From Clostridium sp. Marseille-P299 (GTDB taxonomy: Bacteria > Bacillota > Clostridia > Lachnospirales > Lachnospiraceae), in contig NZ_FJVE01000006.1 in the NCBI RefSeq assembly GCF_900078195.1, positions 498,501 to 562,500 on the forward strand: a stretch of DNA of 64,000 bases, in the 5' to 3' direction. Below, piece by piece: positions 33,211-42,697 of the stretch. Each line of letters starts with the position of its first letter. Within the stretch, counting starts at the first letter, position 1. The notes beneath the pieces are model-generated. The model worked only from the letters and a program-made list of their open reading frames with translations. It was not told the origin of the DNA and did no database searches. The position numbers and the translations under genes are program-made.

Positions 33211-35325
33211 TTATCGTTTATAATTCGATGCAGCTTCATTAAAAAAGTAGAACAATTGGTTTTCATTATTAAGAGACTTCACACCTTCTGTCATTCGCTG
33301 TACAAATCCATTCAGCTTTTGTGTATATTCATCCTTTGTAATGGAACCTTCGGATACATAGGTCAATCCTTTTTCCCAACTTGCAGTCAATTCTGCATTG
33401 AGCAACGATTTAATCGACGCATTTACAACATCATAAATCATTTCTCCTAACAAAGAAGGGGTCATAATCTGTGTCTTTTTATTCAAAGAAAGATAGTTAA
33501 TTTTAACCAGTTTGTTTAAAATTTCGGCTCTGGTAGCACTGGTACCAATACCACTCCCCTTAATTTGAGCACGTAATTCTTCATCTTCTATTAACTGACC
33601 GGCATTTTCCATTGCAAGAATTAAAGAACCAGAATTATAGCGTTTTGGAGGTGCTGTTTCTCCTTCTTTTATGCAGAAGGAATTCACATTCAGTTTCATT
33701 CCCTTTTTTAATCCTTTAATTACTTCAAAGAAATCAAGACCAAAACTATCATTTTCAGCATCTTCATCAGTTGAGTTTTCCTCTGACTGTGCATTCCCAT
33801 CTTTTTCTTTATTCTTATCTGTAGCATTTCCTTGATATCCAGCTACTTTTAAATAACCTTCATCCACCATTACTTTAAAATTAGAGAAAAAGCATTCCGT
33901 ATCAATCTTTGTTGTTAAGGAAATCTTTTGATATACGGCTGGTGGATAGAAAATACTTAGGAAACGTTTCACAATCGTAACATAAATTTTCTTTGCTGTA
34001 AGGGACAGTGATCCTAATGCAGAAAAACCTTGTCCTGTTGGAATTATTGCATAATGGTCTGTAATCTGTTTATCGTTTACATAACGAGTTTTTGCTATGT
34101 TCTTATAAGAACCTACCTCTAATATCTCTTCAGCAAATGGCCTAAATTGTCCTAGATTTTTTAAACCACCAATATTTTTATGGATTTCTTTTGCAACAGC
34201 GGTTGAAAGAACTCTGGCATCCGTTCTTGGATAGGTTACTAATTTCTTTTCATATAACTCTTGTGTAAATTTTAAGGTTTCATCTGGACTAATCTTATAT
34301 AATTTTGAACATTCATTTTGAAGCTCTGCTAAGTTAAATAACAGTGGCGGATTCTTATTCTCTTTCTTTTTCTCAATCTGAATAATTTCCGCTTGTAATG
34401 CTTCTTCGGTATCCTTCTTTAATAAGGCCAAATAGCTATTCTTATTATTCTCTTGCTTTGCCTCATACTCAGGTTCATATCCAGTAAGCATCTCAATTAA
34501 TTTTTCTGCATCTATTTTTTCACGAAATCCATTTTCTTTATAAAGCTTTGGTGACAAATAAAACTTTGACCCTTCCACTGCTTTAAACTCTCCATCAAAT
34601 GGCTTCATAGATGTATCTAAGGATATCGTCACACGGTAAAATGGTGTCTTTACAAAGGCACGAATCTCTCGCTCTCTACGAACCACCATCCCAAGTACAC
34701 AAGTCATTACACGCCCAACTGAAATTGCTTGTCTTTTTTCACTTTTTAAAAAATTATTTACTGCATTTCCATATTTTAAAGTAAGAACACGTGAAAAATT
34801 AATACCCATTAAATAATCTTCTTGAGCACGTAAATATGCGGCATCCGATAAATTATCATATGCTGACAATGGCTTTGCTTCTTTAATTCCTCGAAGAATC
34901 TCTTCCTCGGTTTGAGAATCGATCCAAACTCTGCGTTTTTCCTTCGTATTTGGAACTTTTGCCATCTGATCTACCAATCGATATATGTATTCTCCTTCTC
35001 GTCCAGAGTCAGTGCAAACATAAATTTTATCAACATCTTTACGATTTAATAGGGCGGATACCGTCTTAAATTGTTTGCTTACATTCGGAATTACTTCATA
35101 TAAATAATCCTTTGGCAAAAATGGAATCGTTTCAAGTGACCATCGTTTTAATGCCGGATCATAGCTTTCTGGGTATGCCATGGTTACTAAATGACCAACA
35201 CACCAGGTCACTATACTATCCTCTGCCTCCATATAGCCATCGTGTTTTTTAAAATTTACCTTAAGTGCCTTTGCAAATTCTTGCGCAACGGAAGGCTTTT
35301 CTGATATATATAAGCTTTTTGACAT
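33211..35325 (-). CDS. topB: DNA topoisomerase III (type IA)
   Basis: 704 aa. The N-terminal TOPRIM domain starts YISEKPSVAQEFAKAL and carries CTDSGREGEYIYR with the metal-binding acidic residues. The catalytic Tyr lies in KLVTYPRTDARVLS near residue 366. The C-terminal part has GIGTSATRAEILNKLV and ELTASWEKGL, the TopB signature. An acidic insert of about 35 residues (NKEKDGNAQSEENSTDEDAEND) lies before the last third. There is no zinc-ribbon tail. The enzyme relaxes and decatenates single-stranded crossings during replication. ATG 35325 is chosen, with GGATG before it; a TTG lies 12 bases earlier. Confidence 0.95.
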   Translation of the reverse strand: MSKSLYISEKPSVAQEFAKALKVNFKKHDGYMEAEDSIVTWCVGHLVTMAYPESYDPALKRWSLETIPFLPKDYLYEVIPNVSKQFKTVSALLNRKDVDKIYVCTDSGREGEYIYRLVDQMAKVPNTKEKRRVWIDSQTEEEILRGIKEAKPLSAYDNLSDAAYLRAQEDYLMGINFSRVLTLKYGNAVNNFLKSEKRQAISVGRVMTCVLGMVVRREREIRAFVKTPFYRVTISLDTSMKPFDGEFKAVEGSKFYLSPKLYKENGFREKIDAEKLIEMLTGYEPEYEAKQENNKNSYLALLKKDTEEALQAEIIQIEKKKENKNPPLLFNLAELQNECSKLYKISPDETLKFTQELYEKKLVTYPRTDARVLSTAVAKEIHKNIGGLKNLGQFRPFAEEILEVGSYKNIAKTRYVNDKQITDHYAIIPTGQGFSALGSLSLTAKKIYVTIVKRFLSIFYPPAVYQKISLTTKIDTECFFSNFKVMVDEGYLKVAGYQGNATDKNKEKDGNAQSEENSTDEDAENDSFGLDFFEVIKGLKKGMKLNVNSFCIKEGETAPPKRYNSGSLILAMENAGQLIEDEELRAQIKGSGIGTSATRAEILNKLVKINYLSLNKKTQIMTPSLLGEMIYDVVNASIKSLLNAELTASWEKGLTYVSEGSITKDEYTQKLNGFVQRMTEGVKSLNNENQLFYFFNEAASNYKR

Positions 35326-35611
35326 GTATTCATCCAACTTTCTTTTTGTTACAAAAACGTATTCGAAGAATTGAAATAGCTCTTCTTGTCAACTCTATTA
35401 TTACTATTTTAACATACGATAATGTTTTTGTGAAGTTATTCTAGCTTTAAAAACCCTTCTCATATAATAATCAAGGCGCTTTCTTATCCTACATTCCCAT
35501 TATCAATACATAATTACGGAATCTCTCCTCTGCTCATAATCCAGTGGTCCCTTTTAAATATTCTACTTCAATTGTTACCAAAAGAACAAGTATATTATTC
35601 ACTAAAAACAA

Positions 35612-35640
35612 TTGCACATTATACAAATCTTGTATAAAAT
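35612..35640 (+). promoter_or_regulatory. Sigma-A promoter of the LUD-domain gene
   Basis: TTGCAC (35612-35617), 17 bp, TAAAAT (35635-35640). The leader to ATG 35713 is about 65 bases. The rest of the 375-bp gap after topB holds nothing else visible. Confidence 0.65.
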
Positions 35641-35712
35641 ATATGGTAAGAATTGGTTGTTAAAAGCTGAAATTTATATATTTTTTAATTATGATTGAAA
35701 GGAATATTAATT

Positions 35713-36348
35713 ATGACACCCAAAAAGCAAAATTATGAAAATCTAGCAGATAGTCTAATCGAAAAATTCAATCTTCGCGGAATTGAGGGATATTATTGTG
35801 ATAGCAAAGAAGAAGCACTTGCAATGGCAAAACGTTTTCTAACTCCAGATTGCTCTATTTCTTGGGGTGGTTCTATGACTTTAGAAGAAATCGGATTCTT
35901 TGATGAGATAAATGACTCAGACTATGTAATCTATGATCGTAATACCGCTACTACACCAGAGGAATATTCAGAAATGTACAGTAAAATTGTAACCTCTGAT
36001 TATTTCTTTATGAGTTCCAATGCAATTACTTTAGATGGCCAATTAATTAATATTGATGGAAGAGGCAATCGTGTTGCCTGTCTTATTGCAGGTCCAAAAA
36101 ACGTAATTATCGTTGCAGGAATGAATAAAATTGTAACAGACGTTGAAAGCGGTATTGAAAGAGTTCGTAATATGGCAGCTCCTCCAAATGCTGTTCGTTT
36201 ACATAAAAAAACTCCTTGCTCTGAGATTGGACGATGTGCAAATTGTTTAAGCGATGACTGCATCTGCTGCCAAATCGTTGTCACAAGAAAATCATTAATT
36301 CCTGGAAGAATAAAAGTAATTTTAGTTGGAGAAGAACTAGGGTACTAA
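35713..36348 (+). CDS. LUD-domain protein (LutC/YkgG-like lactate-utilisation family)
   Basis: 211 aa. The LUD fold is seen from SLIEKFNLRGIEGYYCDSKEEALAMA through SWGGSMTLEEIG to SNAITLDGQLINIDGRGNRVACLIAGPKNVIIVAGMNKIV. The C-terminus has a Cys cluster (GRCANCLSDDCICC) that may bind an Fe-S or zinc centre. In Bacillus LutC works with LutA and LutB in lactate oxidation, but lutA and lutB are absent here, so this is the stand-alone type common in clostridia, role unknown. ATG 35713 follows GAAAGGA; the frame extends to 35695. Confidence 0.88.
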   Translation: MTPKKQNYENLADSLIEKFNLRGIEGYYCDSKEEALAMAKRFLTPDCSISWGGSMTLEEIGFFDEINDSDYVIYDRNTATTPEEYSEMYSKIVTSDYFFMSSNAITLDGQLINIDGRGNRVACLIAGPKNVIIVAGMNKIVTDVESGIERVRNMAAPPNAVRLHKKTPCSEIGRCANCLSDDCICCQIVVTRKSLIPGRIKVILVGEELGY

Positions 36349-36367
36349 TTCATACTTTATTAAGCCT

Positions 36368-36412
36368 AAAAAAGATGTTGCATCTAGAATTTCTAACTGC
36401 AACATCTTTTTT
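36368..36412. terminator. Terminator between the LUD gene and glyA
   Basis: A perfect 14-bp stem AAAAAAGATGTTGC/GCAACATCTTTTTT between convergent genes; usable on both strands. Confidence 0.92.
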
Positions 36413-36451
36413 TATTATATATGTGGGAATACGTAATTCGCATTCTTATTA

Positions 36452-37690
36452 TTAATATAATGGATAAGCATCCGTTAACATCTTCACTAATGAAATTGCT
36501 TGTTCTTTATTTTTCTCTGCATCCTTTACAACTAAAGAAATTGCCTCTGCAATGATATCCATATCCTTCGCAACCATTCCTCTTGTTGTAACTGCTGGAG
36601 TTCCTAAACGAATACCACTTGTAACAAATGGTGATGCTGGATCATTTGGTACTGTGTTTTTATTACATGTAATATTAGCAGAATCTAAGAGGTGTTCTGC
36701 ATCTTTACCTGTAATATTCATGTTCTGTAAATCAACTAATAGTAAGTGATTATCTGTTCCGCCAGAAACAATGTTAAATCCACGATTCATTAAACCTTTT
36801 GCAAGTGCCTGAGCATTCTCTACTACTCTACCTGCATATTCTTTAAAGCTTGGATCTAAGGCTTCCTTAAAGCAAACGGCCTTCGCCGCTATTACATGCA
36901 TTAATGGGCCACCTTGAATTCCTGGGAATACGGATTTATTTAATTTATGTTCTGTAGCAAATTCTTCACTTGAAAGAATCATACCACCTCTTGGTCCTCT
37001 TAACGTCTTATGAGTTGTTGTAGTAGTTACATGTGCATAAGGAATTGGTGATTCATGATATCCAGCAGCTACTAAACCAGCGATATGTGCCATATCTACC
37101 ATAAGATAAGCAGAAACTTCATCTGCGATTTCACGAAATCTCTTAAAATCTATTTTTCTAGCATAAGCAGATGCACCTGCAACAATTAATTTTGGTTTGC
37201 ATTCTTTTGCAATTCTCTCAACTTCATCATAGTCGATGAAACCTTCATCGTTTACACCATAAGGTACGATGTTAAAATAATTTCCTGAGAAATTTACAGG
37301 GCTACCATGTGTTAAGTGACCACCATGAGCAAGATTCATACCCATAACCGTGTCCCCTGGCTGTAATAAAGCAAAAAATACTGCCATATTTGCCTGTGCA
37401 CCAGAATGTGGTTGAACATTCGCATAGGTACATCCAAATAATTTCTTTGCTCTATCAATCGCTAAATTCTCAGCGATATCTACAAATTCGCAGCCACCAT
37501 AATATCTTTTTCCTGGATAGCCTTCTGCATATTTGTTAGTCAGTGGGCTTCCCATAGCTGCCATAACAGCTTTACTTACGAAGTTTTCTGATGCAATCAA
37601 TTCAATATGATCGTTCTGTCTTCCAATCTCCTTTGTTATACTATCCGCTAACTCAGGATCAAATGCCTTAATATCTTCAAATGAATACAT
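36452..37690 (-). CDS. glyA: Serine hydroxymethyltransferase
   Basis: 412 aa, full length for the PLP enzyme that converts serine and tetrahydrofolate to glycine and methylene-THF, the source of one-carbon units for the MTHFR/MetH pair 20 kb away. Clear motifs: [10 protein letters not shown] at the N-terminus, [18 protein letters not shown], the PLP Lys in [14 protein letters not shown] (about residue 226), and [14 protein letters not shown] near the C-terminus. ATG 37690 follows AAAGGAT. It is monocistronic, with an extended -10 promoter upstream. Confidence 0.97.
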   Translation of the reverse strand: MYSFEDIKAFDPELADSITKEIGRQNDHIELIASENFVSKAVMAAMGSPLTNKYAEGYPGKRYYGGCEFVDIAENLAIDRAKKLFGCTYANVQPHSGAQANMAVFFALLQPGDTVMGMNLAHGGHLTHGSPVNFSGNYFNIVPYGVNDEGFIDYDEVERIAKECKPKLIVAGASAYARKIDFKRFREIADEVSAYLMVDMAHIAGLVAAGYHESPIPYAHVTTTTTHKTLRGPRGGMILSSEEFATEHKLNKSVFPGIQGGPLMHVIAAKAVCFKEALDPSFKEYAGRVVENAQALAKGLMNRGFNIVSGGTDNHLLLVDLQNMNITGKDAEHLLDSANITCNKNTVPNDPASPFVTSGIRLGTPAVTTRGMVAKDMDIIAEAISLVVKDAEKNKEQAISLVKMLTDAYPLY

Positions 37691-37749
37691 AATCACATAT
37701 CCTTTCTCTTTGTATTATAAAGCGAAGCCTTTCACACAACGTTTCATTG

Positions 37750-37779
37750 ATTATAGCATACCAAAACAATTATGAAAAG
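37750..37779 (-). promoter_or_regulatory. Probable glyA promoter with extended -10
   Basis: On the minus strand TGCTATAAT gives a TG-extended consensus -10 (TATAAT at 37755-37750). The -35, TTTTCA at 17 bp, is weak. It lies about 60 bases before ATG 37690. Confidence 0.6.
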
Positions 37780-37808
37780 ACTTCCATAAAAAGAAACTAA
37801 TTAAAAAA

Positions 37809-37859
37809 CCTTATGAAACTTATTGCAAACAGTAATAAACTGCGAATAAGTTCATAAGG
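37809..37859 (-). terminator. Terminator of the DegV gene
   Basis: CCTTATGAACTTATT pairs with AATAAGTTTCATAAGG around an inner GCAGT...ACTGTTTGC. A T-rich run follows on the minus strand, 25 bases after the stop at 37885. Confidence 0.8.
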
Positions 37860-37884
37860 CATTTAAAATTTTTTATTCACAATA

Positions 37885-38763
37885 TTAAAATTTAAAATTC
37901 TCACCCACAAAAGTAAGCGCACACATACCAGAACCTACATGAGTTCCAATCACAGGTCCAATATTAGTTATAATTACATCCTTTACAAGCCCACGCTCTA
38001 ACAATGTATTTGCTACAGTCTCTGCGTAAGATCTACATGCGGAGTGACCAACAATAACTGTTTGATCTTTCGTATCAATTCCATCTTCTTCTAGTCTCTT
38101 CACTAAGTAATCAAGGGCTTTTTTATTCCCTCTTACCTTGGACACAACAACTAGTTTTCCTTCTCTGTCTACACTAAGTACAGGACAAATCTTAAGAGCA
38201 GTTCCAACCATTGCTTCTAAGGAAGTAAGTCTACCACCACGTTTTAAATGATGCAAATCTTCTACTGTAAACCAGTGACAACATTTTGTTTTGTGTTCAA
38301 GAACAAAGTCCTTTACTTCTTCTATGGACTTTCCTTTTCTTTTTTCCATTCCAGCTAAATATACTAAAAGCCCTTCACCAATGGAAGCACATAGGGAATC
38401 GATACAATAGATTGTACGCTCTGGATACTTTTCTTTTAATTCTTCTGTCATCATTCTTCCTGTATTATAGGTTCCACTAAGCCCAGAAGAAAATGCGATA
38501 TAAAGAATATCTTTTCCTTCTTTTAATAAAGGCTCTAAAAAGTTTTCATAAGCAACAGGATTAATCTGACTTGTAACCGAAGTAGCCCCAGCTTTTAATT
38601 GTTCATAAAACTTTTCACAGCTTAATTCTCGTTCATCTGGATAATGTGTATATGTCGTATCTCCTAAGTGAAAGTCCATAGGAATGATTTTAAGTTCTAA
38701 ATCATCTATTACTTCCTGTGGCAAATCTAACGTAACATCACTAACTATATAGTAATCACTCAT
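37885..38763 (-). CDS. DegV-family fatty-acid-binding protein
   Basis: 292 aa. DegV domain motifs: YYIVSDVTLDLPQEV at the start, SQINPVAYENFLEPLL, IAFSSGLSGTYNTG (binds the carboxylate of a fatty acid), HLKRGGRLTSLEA, and the C-terminal GPVIGTHVGSG. Family members hand fatty acids to the FakA kinase in lipid metabolism; no fakA lies nearby. ATG 38763 follows AAAGGAG; the frame extends to 38787 without a ribosome site. Confidence 0.92.
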   Translation of the reverse strand: MSDYYIVSDVTLDLPQEVIDDLELKIIPMDFHLGDTTYTHYPDERELSCEKFYEQLKAGATSVTSQINPVAYENFLEPLLKEGKDILYIAFSSGLSGTYNTGRMMTEELKEKYPERTIYCIDSLCASIGEGLLVYLAGMEKRKGKSIEEVKDFVLEHKTKCCHWFTVEDLHHLKRGGRLTSLEAMVGTALKICPVLSVDREGKLVVVSKVRGNKKALDYLVKRLEEDGIDTKDQTVIVGHSACRSYAETVANTLLERGLVKDVIITNIGPVIGTHVGSGMCALTFVGENFKF

Positions 38764-39022
38764 AATTTTCTCCTTTATAACAAGCATAAAATTTTAGAAT
38801 TCCTACGTTATTGATCGTTACACTAGCAAAAATCCTAATAAAACGAGGAATATTTAAATTTCACCTAATCAGTATAGCATATCTAATCCATAAAATAAAT
38901 AGAAGAAACCACAATTTAACTATTCTTACAACTATTTTATATAGACATGCAAATGTAATTATTTTAATTCATATATGTAGTTTTAGCACGGAATTGAAAA
39001 ATATTTATCACAAAAATTTATA

Positions 39023-39072
39023 TTGACATTTAATTTTAAAAAATGTATTATTGTATTAAGCACTTAGTACAA
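39023..39072 (+). promoter_or_regulatory. Promoter and operator of the GntR/ABC operon
   Basis: TTGACA (39023-39028), 17 bp, TATTAT (39046-39051). Overlapping the -10 and start point is a palindrome TTGTATTAAG-CA-CTTAGTACAA (39051-39072) with 9 of 10 matching positions. This is the expected place for an operator of the GntR regulator encoded 22 bases downstream, giving autorepression. Confidence 0.85.
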
Positions 39073-39094
39073 TAATACAAAAGGTGGTGAGCAA

Positions 39095-39457
39095 ATGCCA
39101 TGGGAACTAAATTCGGATAAACCCGTTTATCTTCAGCTAATTGAACAAGTAAAGAGAAATATTTTATCTGGTAAATATGTTGCTGGGGAAAAACTTCCTT
39201 CGGTTCGTGATTTAGCTGCTGAAGCTGCTGTTAATCCAAACACAATGCAAAGAGCCTTAGTAGAGCTTGAACGCGAAGGATTATTATATGCAGAACGTAC
39301 CAGCGGACGTTTTATTACGGACAATAAGGAGTTAATTAAAGCGATGAAAAAAGAAATGGTCATTGAAGAAGTAAAGCAATTTATGGAACGTATGAAAACC
39401 TTAGGCTTTGAATATGAAGACATCATCCGAATTATTGAATCACAAAAACAAAATTAA
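39095..39457 (+). CDS. GntR-family regulator, YtrA type
   Basis: 120 aa. The winged helix-turn-helix spans residues 10-75 (YLQLIEQVKRNILSGKYVAGEKLPSVRDLAAEAAVNPNTMQRALVELEREGLLYAERTSGRFI). It is followed by only a 45-residue helical tail (YtrA subfamily) instead of a large ligand domain. ATG 39095 follows AGGTGG. It is the first gene of a three-gene operon with an ABC ATPase and permease, the usual YtrA arrangement responding to cell-envelope stress. A palindrome at its own promoter supports autoregulation. Confidence 0.93.
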   Translation: MPWELNSDKPVYLQLIEQVKRNILSGKYVAGEKLPSVRDLAAEAAVNPNTMQRALVELEREGLLYAERTSGRFITDNKELIKAMKKEMVIEEVKQFMERMKTLGFEYEDIIRIIESQKQN

Positions 39458-39486
39458 TAAATATGAGCTTCAGAATGGAGGTTATT

Positions 39487-40197
39487 ATGGATAGGACTGT
39501 TTTAGAATGTAAATCTTTAACCAAATCCTATAAAGGGGTCACAGCATTAGATCATGTAAATCTAAGTATTCCTAAGGGAAGAATAGTTGGACTCCTTGGT
39601 GCGAATGGTAGTGGAAAAACTACACTACTAAAAATTATCAATGGACTTCTTGTTCCAGATGAAGGAGAGGTTTTAATCAATGGTTTAGCACCTTCTGTTG
39701 AAACCAAAAAACGCATCTCCTATTTACCAGATGCATCGTATTTAAACGATTGGATGACATCAGAACAATTAATTCACTTTTTCTCTGAATTTTATTCTGA
39801 TTTTGATGAAAAAAAAGCATTTACGATGTTAGACCAATTAAAGTTAAATCGTAAAATGAAATTAAAAACGATGTCAAAAGGTATGAAAGAAAAGTTGCAA
39901 TTGATATTAGTAATGAGCAGAAAAGCTGATCTTTATTGCTTAGATGAACCAATTGGTGGTGTTGATCCTGCCTCAAGAGAATACATTTTGAATACCATTA
40001 TTACAAATTATAATGAAGATGCAAGTGTGATAATCTCTACACACTTAATTGCGGATGTTGAAATGGTTTTAGATGATGCTATTTTCTTAAACCAAGGGAA
40101 GGTTCTTCTTCATTCCAGCGTGGATGAAATCCGTAGCAAACAAAACATGTCAATTGACGCATATTTTAGGGAGGTGTTTCGATGCTTACCAAATTAA
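39487..40197 (+). CDS. ABC transporter ATP-binding protein
   Basis: 236 aa. Walker A is GLLGANGSGKTTLLK (near residue 38), the signature is a variant (KTMSKGMKEKLQLIL), Walker B is LYCLDEPIGGVDP and the switch His lies in ISTHLIAD. The type is that of YtrB/BcrA-like ATPases paired with a separate permease. ATG 39487 follows GGAGG by 5 bases; an earlier in-frame ATG at 39463 lies before that ribosome site. The 3' end overlaps the start of the permease gene by 16 bases, so translation is coupled. Confidence 0.92.
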   Translation: MDRTVLECKSLTKSYKGVTALDHVNLSIPKGRIVGLLGANGSGKTTLLKIINGLLVPDEGEVLINGLAPSVETKKRISYLPDASYLNDWMTSEQLIHFFSEFYSDFDEKKAFTMLDQLKLNRKMKLKTMSKGMKEKLQLILVMSRKADLYCLDEPIGGVDPASREYILNTIITNYNEDASVIISTHLIADVEMVLDDAIFLNQGKVLLHSSVDEIRSKQNMSIDAYFREVFRCLPN

Positions 40198-40958
40198 CAA
40201 AATACGAGTGGATGGCAACTGCCAGATATATGATACCATTATATATTGTATTAGCTTTTATAACTATTTTTACGAAAATTGCTTTAACTTTATCTACTGG
40301 TAATCGAATAGTTTTCGCTCTATCAAATATACTATTTGTTCTTTATATCATTAGCATTATAGTTATAGCCGTTACAACTTTCTTACTAATTATTATGAGA
40401 TTCTATAAAAACTTATTAACTGGAGAGGGTTACCTAATGTTTACTCTACCAGTAAAAGTACATGATTTAATCAACGCGAAACTGATCATTTCCATACTGT
40501 GGGGAGTATTAAGCATTCTAATCTGCTTCTTTTCGTTATTGCTTGTAATCCCTAGTTGCAGTGCAATAATTCCAAATGCTTCTTCCTTTACACTTTCTAC
40601 ATTTTTCAATATGTTTACAGACTATGGAATTGGTAAAACAGTTTTATTACTTTTACTCTTCTTAATGATACTTGTTTATAATATATTGACTTTTTATGCC
40701 TCTATTGCAATTGGCCAAAATATATCATCAAACAAGGTGTTTGGTTCGCTCATAGCTTATATTTGCATATATACAATCTGCCAAATGTTTGCTGGCCTTC
40801 TTTTACTTGCTGCTATGCTCTTTAAAATTGATTTGAATGATGAAAAATTAATGATAACTGTCGCCACATACTTAGGATTAATTATATCAACAATAGGAAG
40901 CATTGTATTTTATACTATTATAAATAATACTTTAAAAAAACATTTGAATTTAGAATAA
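40182..40958 (+). CDS. ABC transporter permease
   Basis: 258 aa integral membrane protein with six hydrophobic helices (about 17-38, 50-75, 105-128, 150-178, 192-215, 225-247). The overall profile is ABC-2 type, like YtrC/D or bacitracin permeases. It overlaps the ATPase gene by 16 bases, with GGAGGTG within that gene's 3' end. The substrate is unknown. It is the last gene of the GntR operon, followed by a palindromic element. Confidence 0.88.
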   Translation: MLTKLTKYEWMATARYMIPLYIVLAFITIFTKIALTLSTGNRIVFALSNILFVLYIISIIVIAVTTFLLIIMRFYKNLLTGEGYLMFTLPVKVHDLINAKLIISILWGVLSILICFFSLLLVIPSCSAIIPNASSFTLSTFFNMFTDYGIGKTVLLLLLFLMILVYNILTFYASIAIGQNISSNKVFGSLIAYICIYTICQMFAGLLLLAAMLFKIDLNDEKLMITVATYLGLIISTIGSIVFYTIINNTLKKHLNLE

Positions 40959-40980
40959 TTACGACCAAAATAGTTATCTA

Positions 40981-41082
40981 ATTATAAAAGAGCAACCACC
41001 TAGAGTGAGGTCCCCCCATAAGTTAGATTTAGAAAATCTAACTTATAGGAGGCCAGTTCAGAGTGGCTTGCTCTTTTATAAT
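40981..41082. terminator. 102-bp imperfect palindrome between convergent operons
   Basis: The outer arms ATTATAAAAGAGCAACCAC and GTGGCTTGCTCTTTTATAAT enclose an inner perfect stem ATAAGTTAGATTT/AAATCTAACTTAT with a 3-base loop. It can terminate both the permease and gltD transcripts. Its two unequal internal arms also look like a small terminal-inverted-repeat element. Confidence 0.75.
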
Positions 41083-41096
41083 GATTCTATTACACT

Positions 41097-42581
41097 TTAC
41101 AAGTTCGAATACCCCATAAGATATTCATCAACCGCTCTCGCAGCTTCTCTACCTTCATTAATCGCCCACACAACAAGCGACTGGCCTCTTCTCATATCAC
41201 CAGTTACAAATATATTCTTTTGATTTGTAGAATAGCCTTCATTTACCGTCTTTACATTCGTTCTTTCATTTAATTCTACACCAAATGCATCTGTGATATA
41301 CTTCTCACTTCCTAAAAAACCAGCTGCAATTAGTACGATATCTGCATCAAGTATGACTTCACTACCGGGTACCTCAACCATTAAGAATCTACCTGTCTTT
41401 TCCTCCTTCTTACTTTCTAACTTAACAGTTTTAACCTTCGCCAAGTTTCCATCTTTATCTTTTATAAATTCTTTCACTGTTGTTTGATATAATCTAGGAT
41501 CATTTCCAAATACAGCAATTGCTTCTTCTTGACCATAGTCGGTTTTAAGTACTCTGGGCCACTCTGGCCATGGATTATTCTCGGCTCGCACAAGTGGTGA
41601 TTTGGGCATCATCTCTAATTGAACCACCGATTTTGCCCCCTGTCTTATAGATGTTCCAACGCAGTCATTTCCAGTATCGCCGCCACCAATCACGATTACA
41701 TTCTTACCCTTTGTAGATACACAAGCATTATCCATAAAATTAGAATCCAACAAACTTTTCGTTACGTTTGATAGAAAATCCACTGCAAAATAAATTCCTT
41801 TTGCATCCCTGCCTGGCGCATTAATATCTCTTGGATTTGAAGCTCCACAAGCTAATATCACTGCGTCACACTCCTTCATAATACGATCTGCTTTCACATT
41901 CTTACCAATGTTAGTACTGGTAACAAACCGAACTCCTTCTTGTTCCATAATAGCAACCTTGCGATCAATGATATGCTTTTCAAGCTTCATATTAGGAATA
42001 CCATACATTAATAATCCACCGATACGATCACTTCTCTCATACACGGTTACTGTATGCCCTCTTTTATTTAACTGATCTGCTGCTGCAAGTCCAGAAGGCC
42101 CTGAACCAATCACTGCTACGTGTTTTCCAGTACGAACTTTTGGTGGATTTACTTTTATAAAGCCTTGCTCATAAGCATTCTCTATAATTCCTAATTCATT
42201 TTCTTTAATAGTAACTGGATCTCCATTAATATTGCAGGTACACGCAGCTTCGCAGGGGGCAGGACATACTCTACCTGTAAATTCAGGAAAATTGTTGGTT
42301 TTAAGCAAACGACTTAATGCCTCATTCATATTTTCAGTATAAATTAAATCATTCCATTCAGGTATTAAATTATGAAGTGGACAACCTGAGGTCATTCCAC
42401 CTATCATCATTCCTGATTGGCAGAATGGAACTCCACACTCCATGCATCTAGCACCTTGACACTTTCTTTCTTCTAATGATAATTGCACATGAAACTCATT
42501 AAAGTTTTTAATACGATCCTTTGGCTTCACTGCAAGACTTTCTTTTCTATCATGTTCCATAAATCCTGTCGGCTTTCCCAC
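41097..42581 (-). CDS. gltD: Glutamate synthase, small (beta) subunit
   Basis: 494 aa. The N-terminal Fe-S region has CMECGVPFCQ...GCPLHN and VCPAPCEAACTC, which hold two 4Fe-4S clusters. VIGSGPSGLAAADQL is the FAD-binding fold and VIGGGDTGNDCVG the NADPH-binding fold, with a C-terminal GDMRRGQSLVVWAINEGREAA for FAD. It passes electrons from NAD(P)H to GltB to make two glutamates from glutamine and 2-oxoglutarate. The start is GTG 42581 with AAAGGAG upstream. gltB lies upstream on the same strand, 116 bp away. Confidence 0.95.
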   Translation of the reverse strand: MGKPTGFMEHDRKESLAVKPKDRIKNFNEFHVQLSLEERKCQGARCMECGVPFCQSGMMIGGMTSGCPLHNLIPEWNDLIYTENMNEALSRLLKTNNFPEFTGRVCPAPCEAACTCNINGDPVTIKENELGIIENAYEQGFIKVNPPKVRTGKHVAVIGSGPSGLAAADQLNKRGHTVTVYERSDRIGGLLMYGIPNMKLEKHIIDRKVAIMEQEGVRFVTSTNIGKNVKADRIMKECDAVILACGASNPRDINAPGRDAKGIYFAVDFLSNVTKSLLDSNFMDNACVSTKGKNVIVIGGGDTGNDCVGTSIRQGAKSVVQLEMMPKSPLVRAENNPWPEWPRVLKTDYGQEEAIAVFGNDPRLYQTTVKEFIKDKDGNLAKVKTVKLESKKEEKTGRFLMVEVPGSEVILDADIVLIAAGFLGSEKYITDAFGVELNERTNVKTVNEGYSTNQKNIFVTGDMRRGQSLVVWAINEGREAARAVDEYLMGYSNL

Positions 42582-42697
42582 GCTTTATCTCCTTTCCATG
42601 AACTATGAAAGGTAAATGCAAAATTCATTTCGAATTGCATCTCATAATTTATCTTATATTTCATTTCTTCCAATGAATTTTTCACTTACCAACTTAT

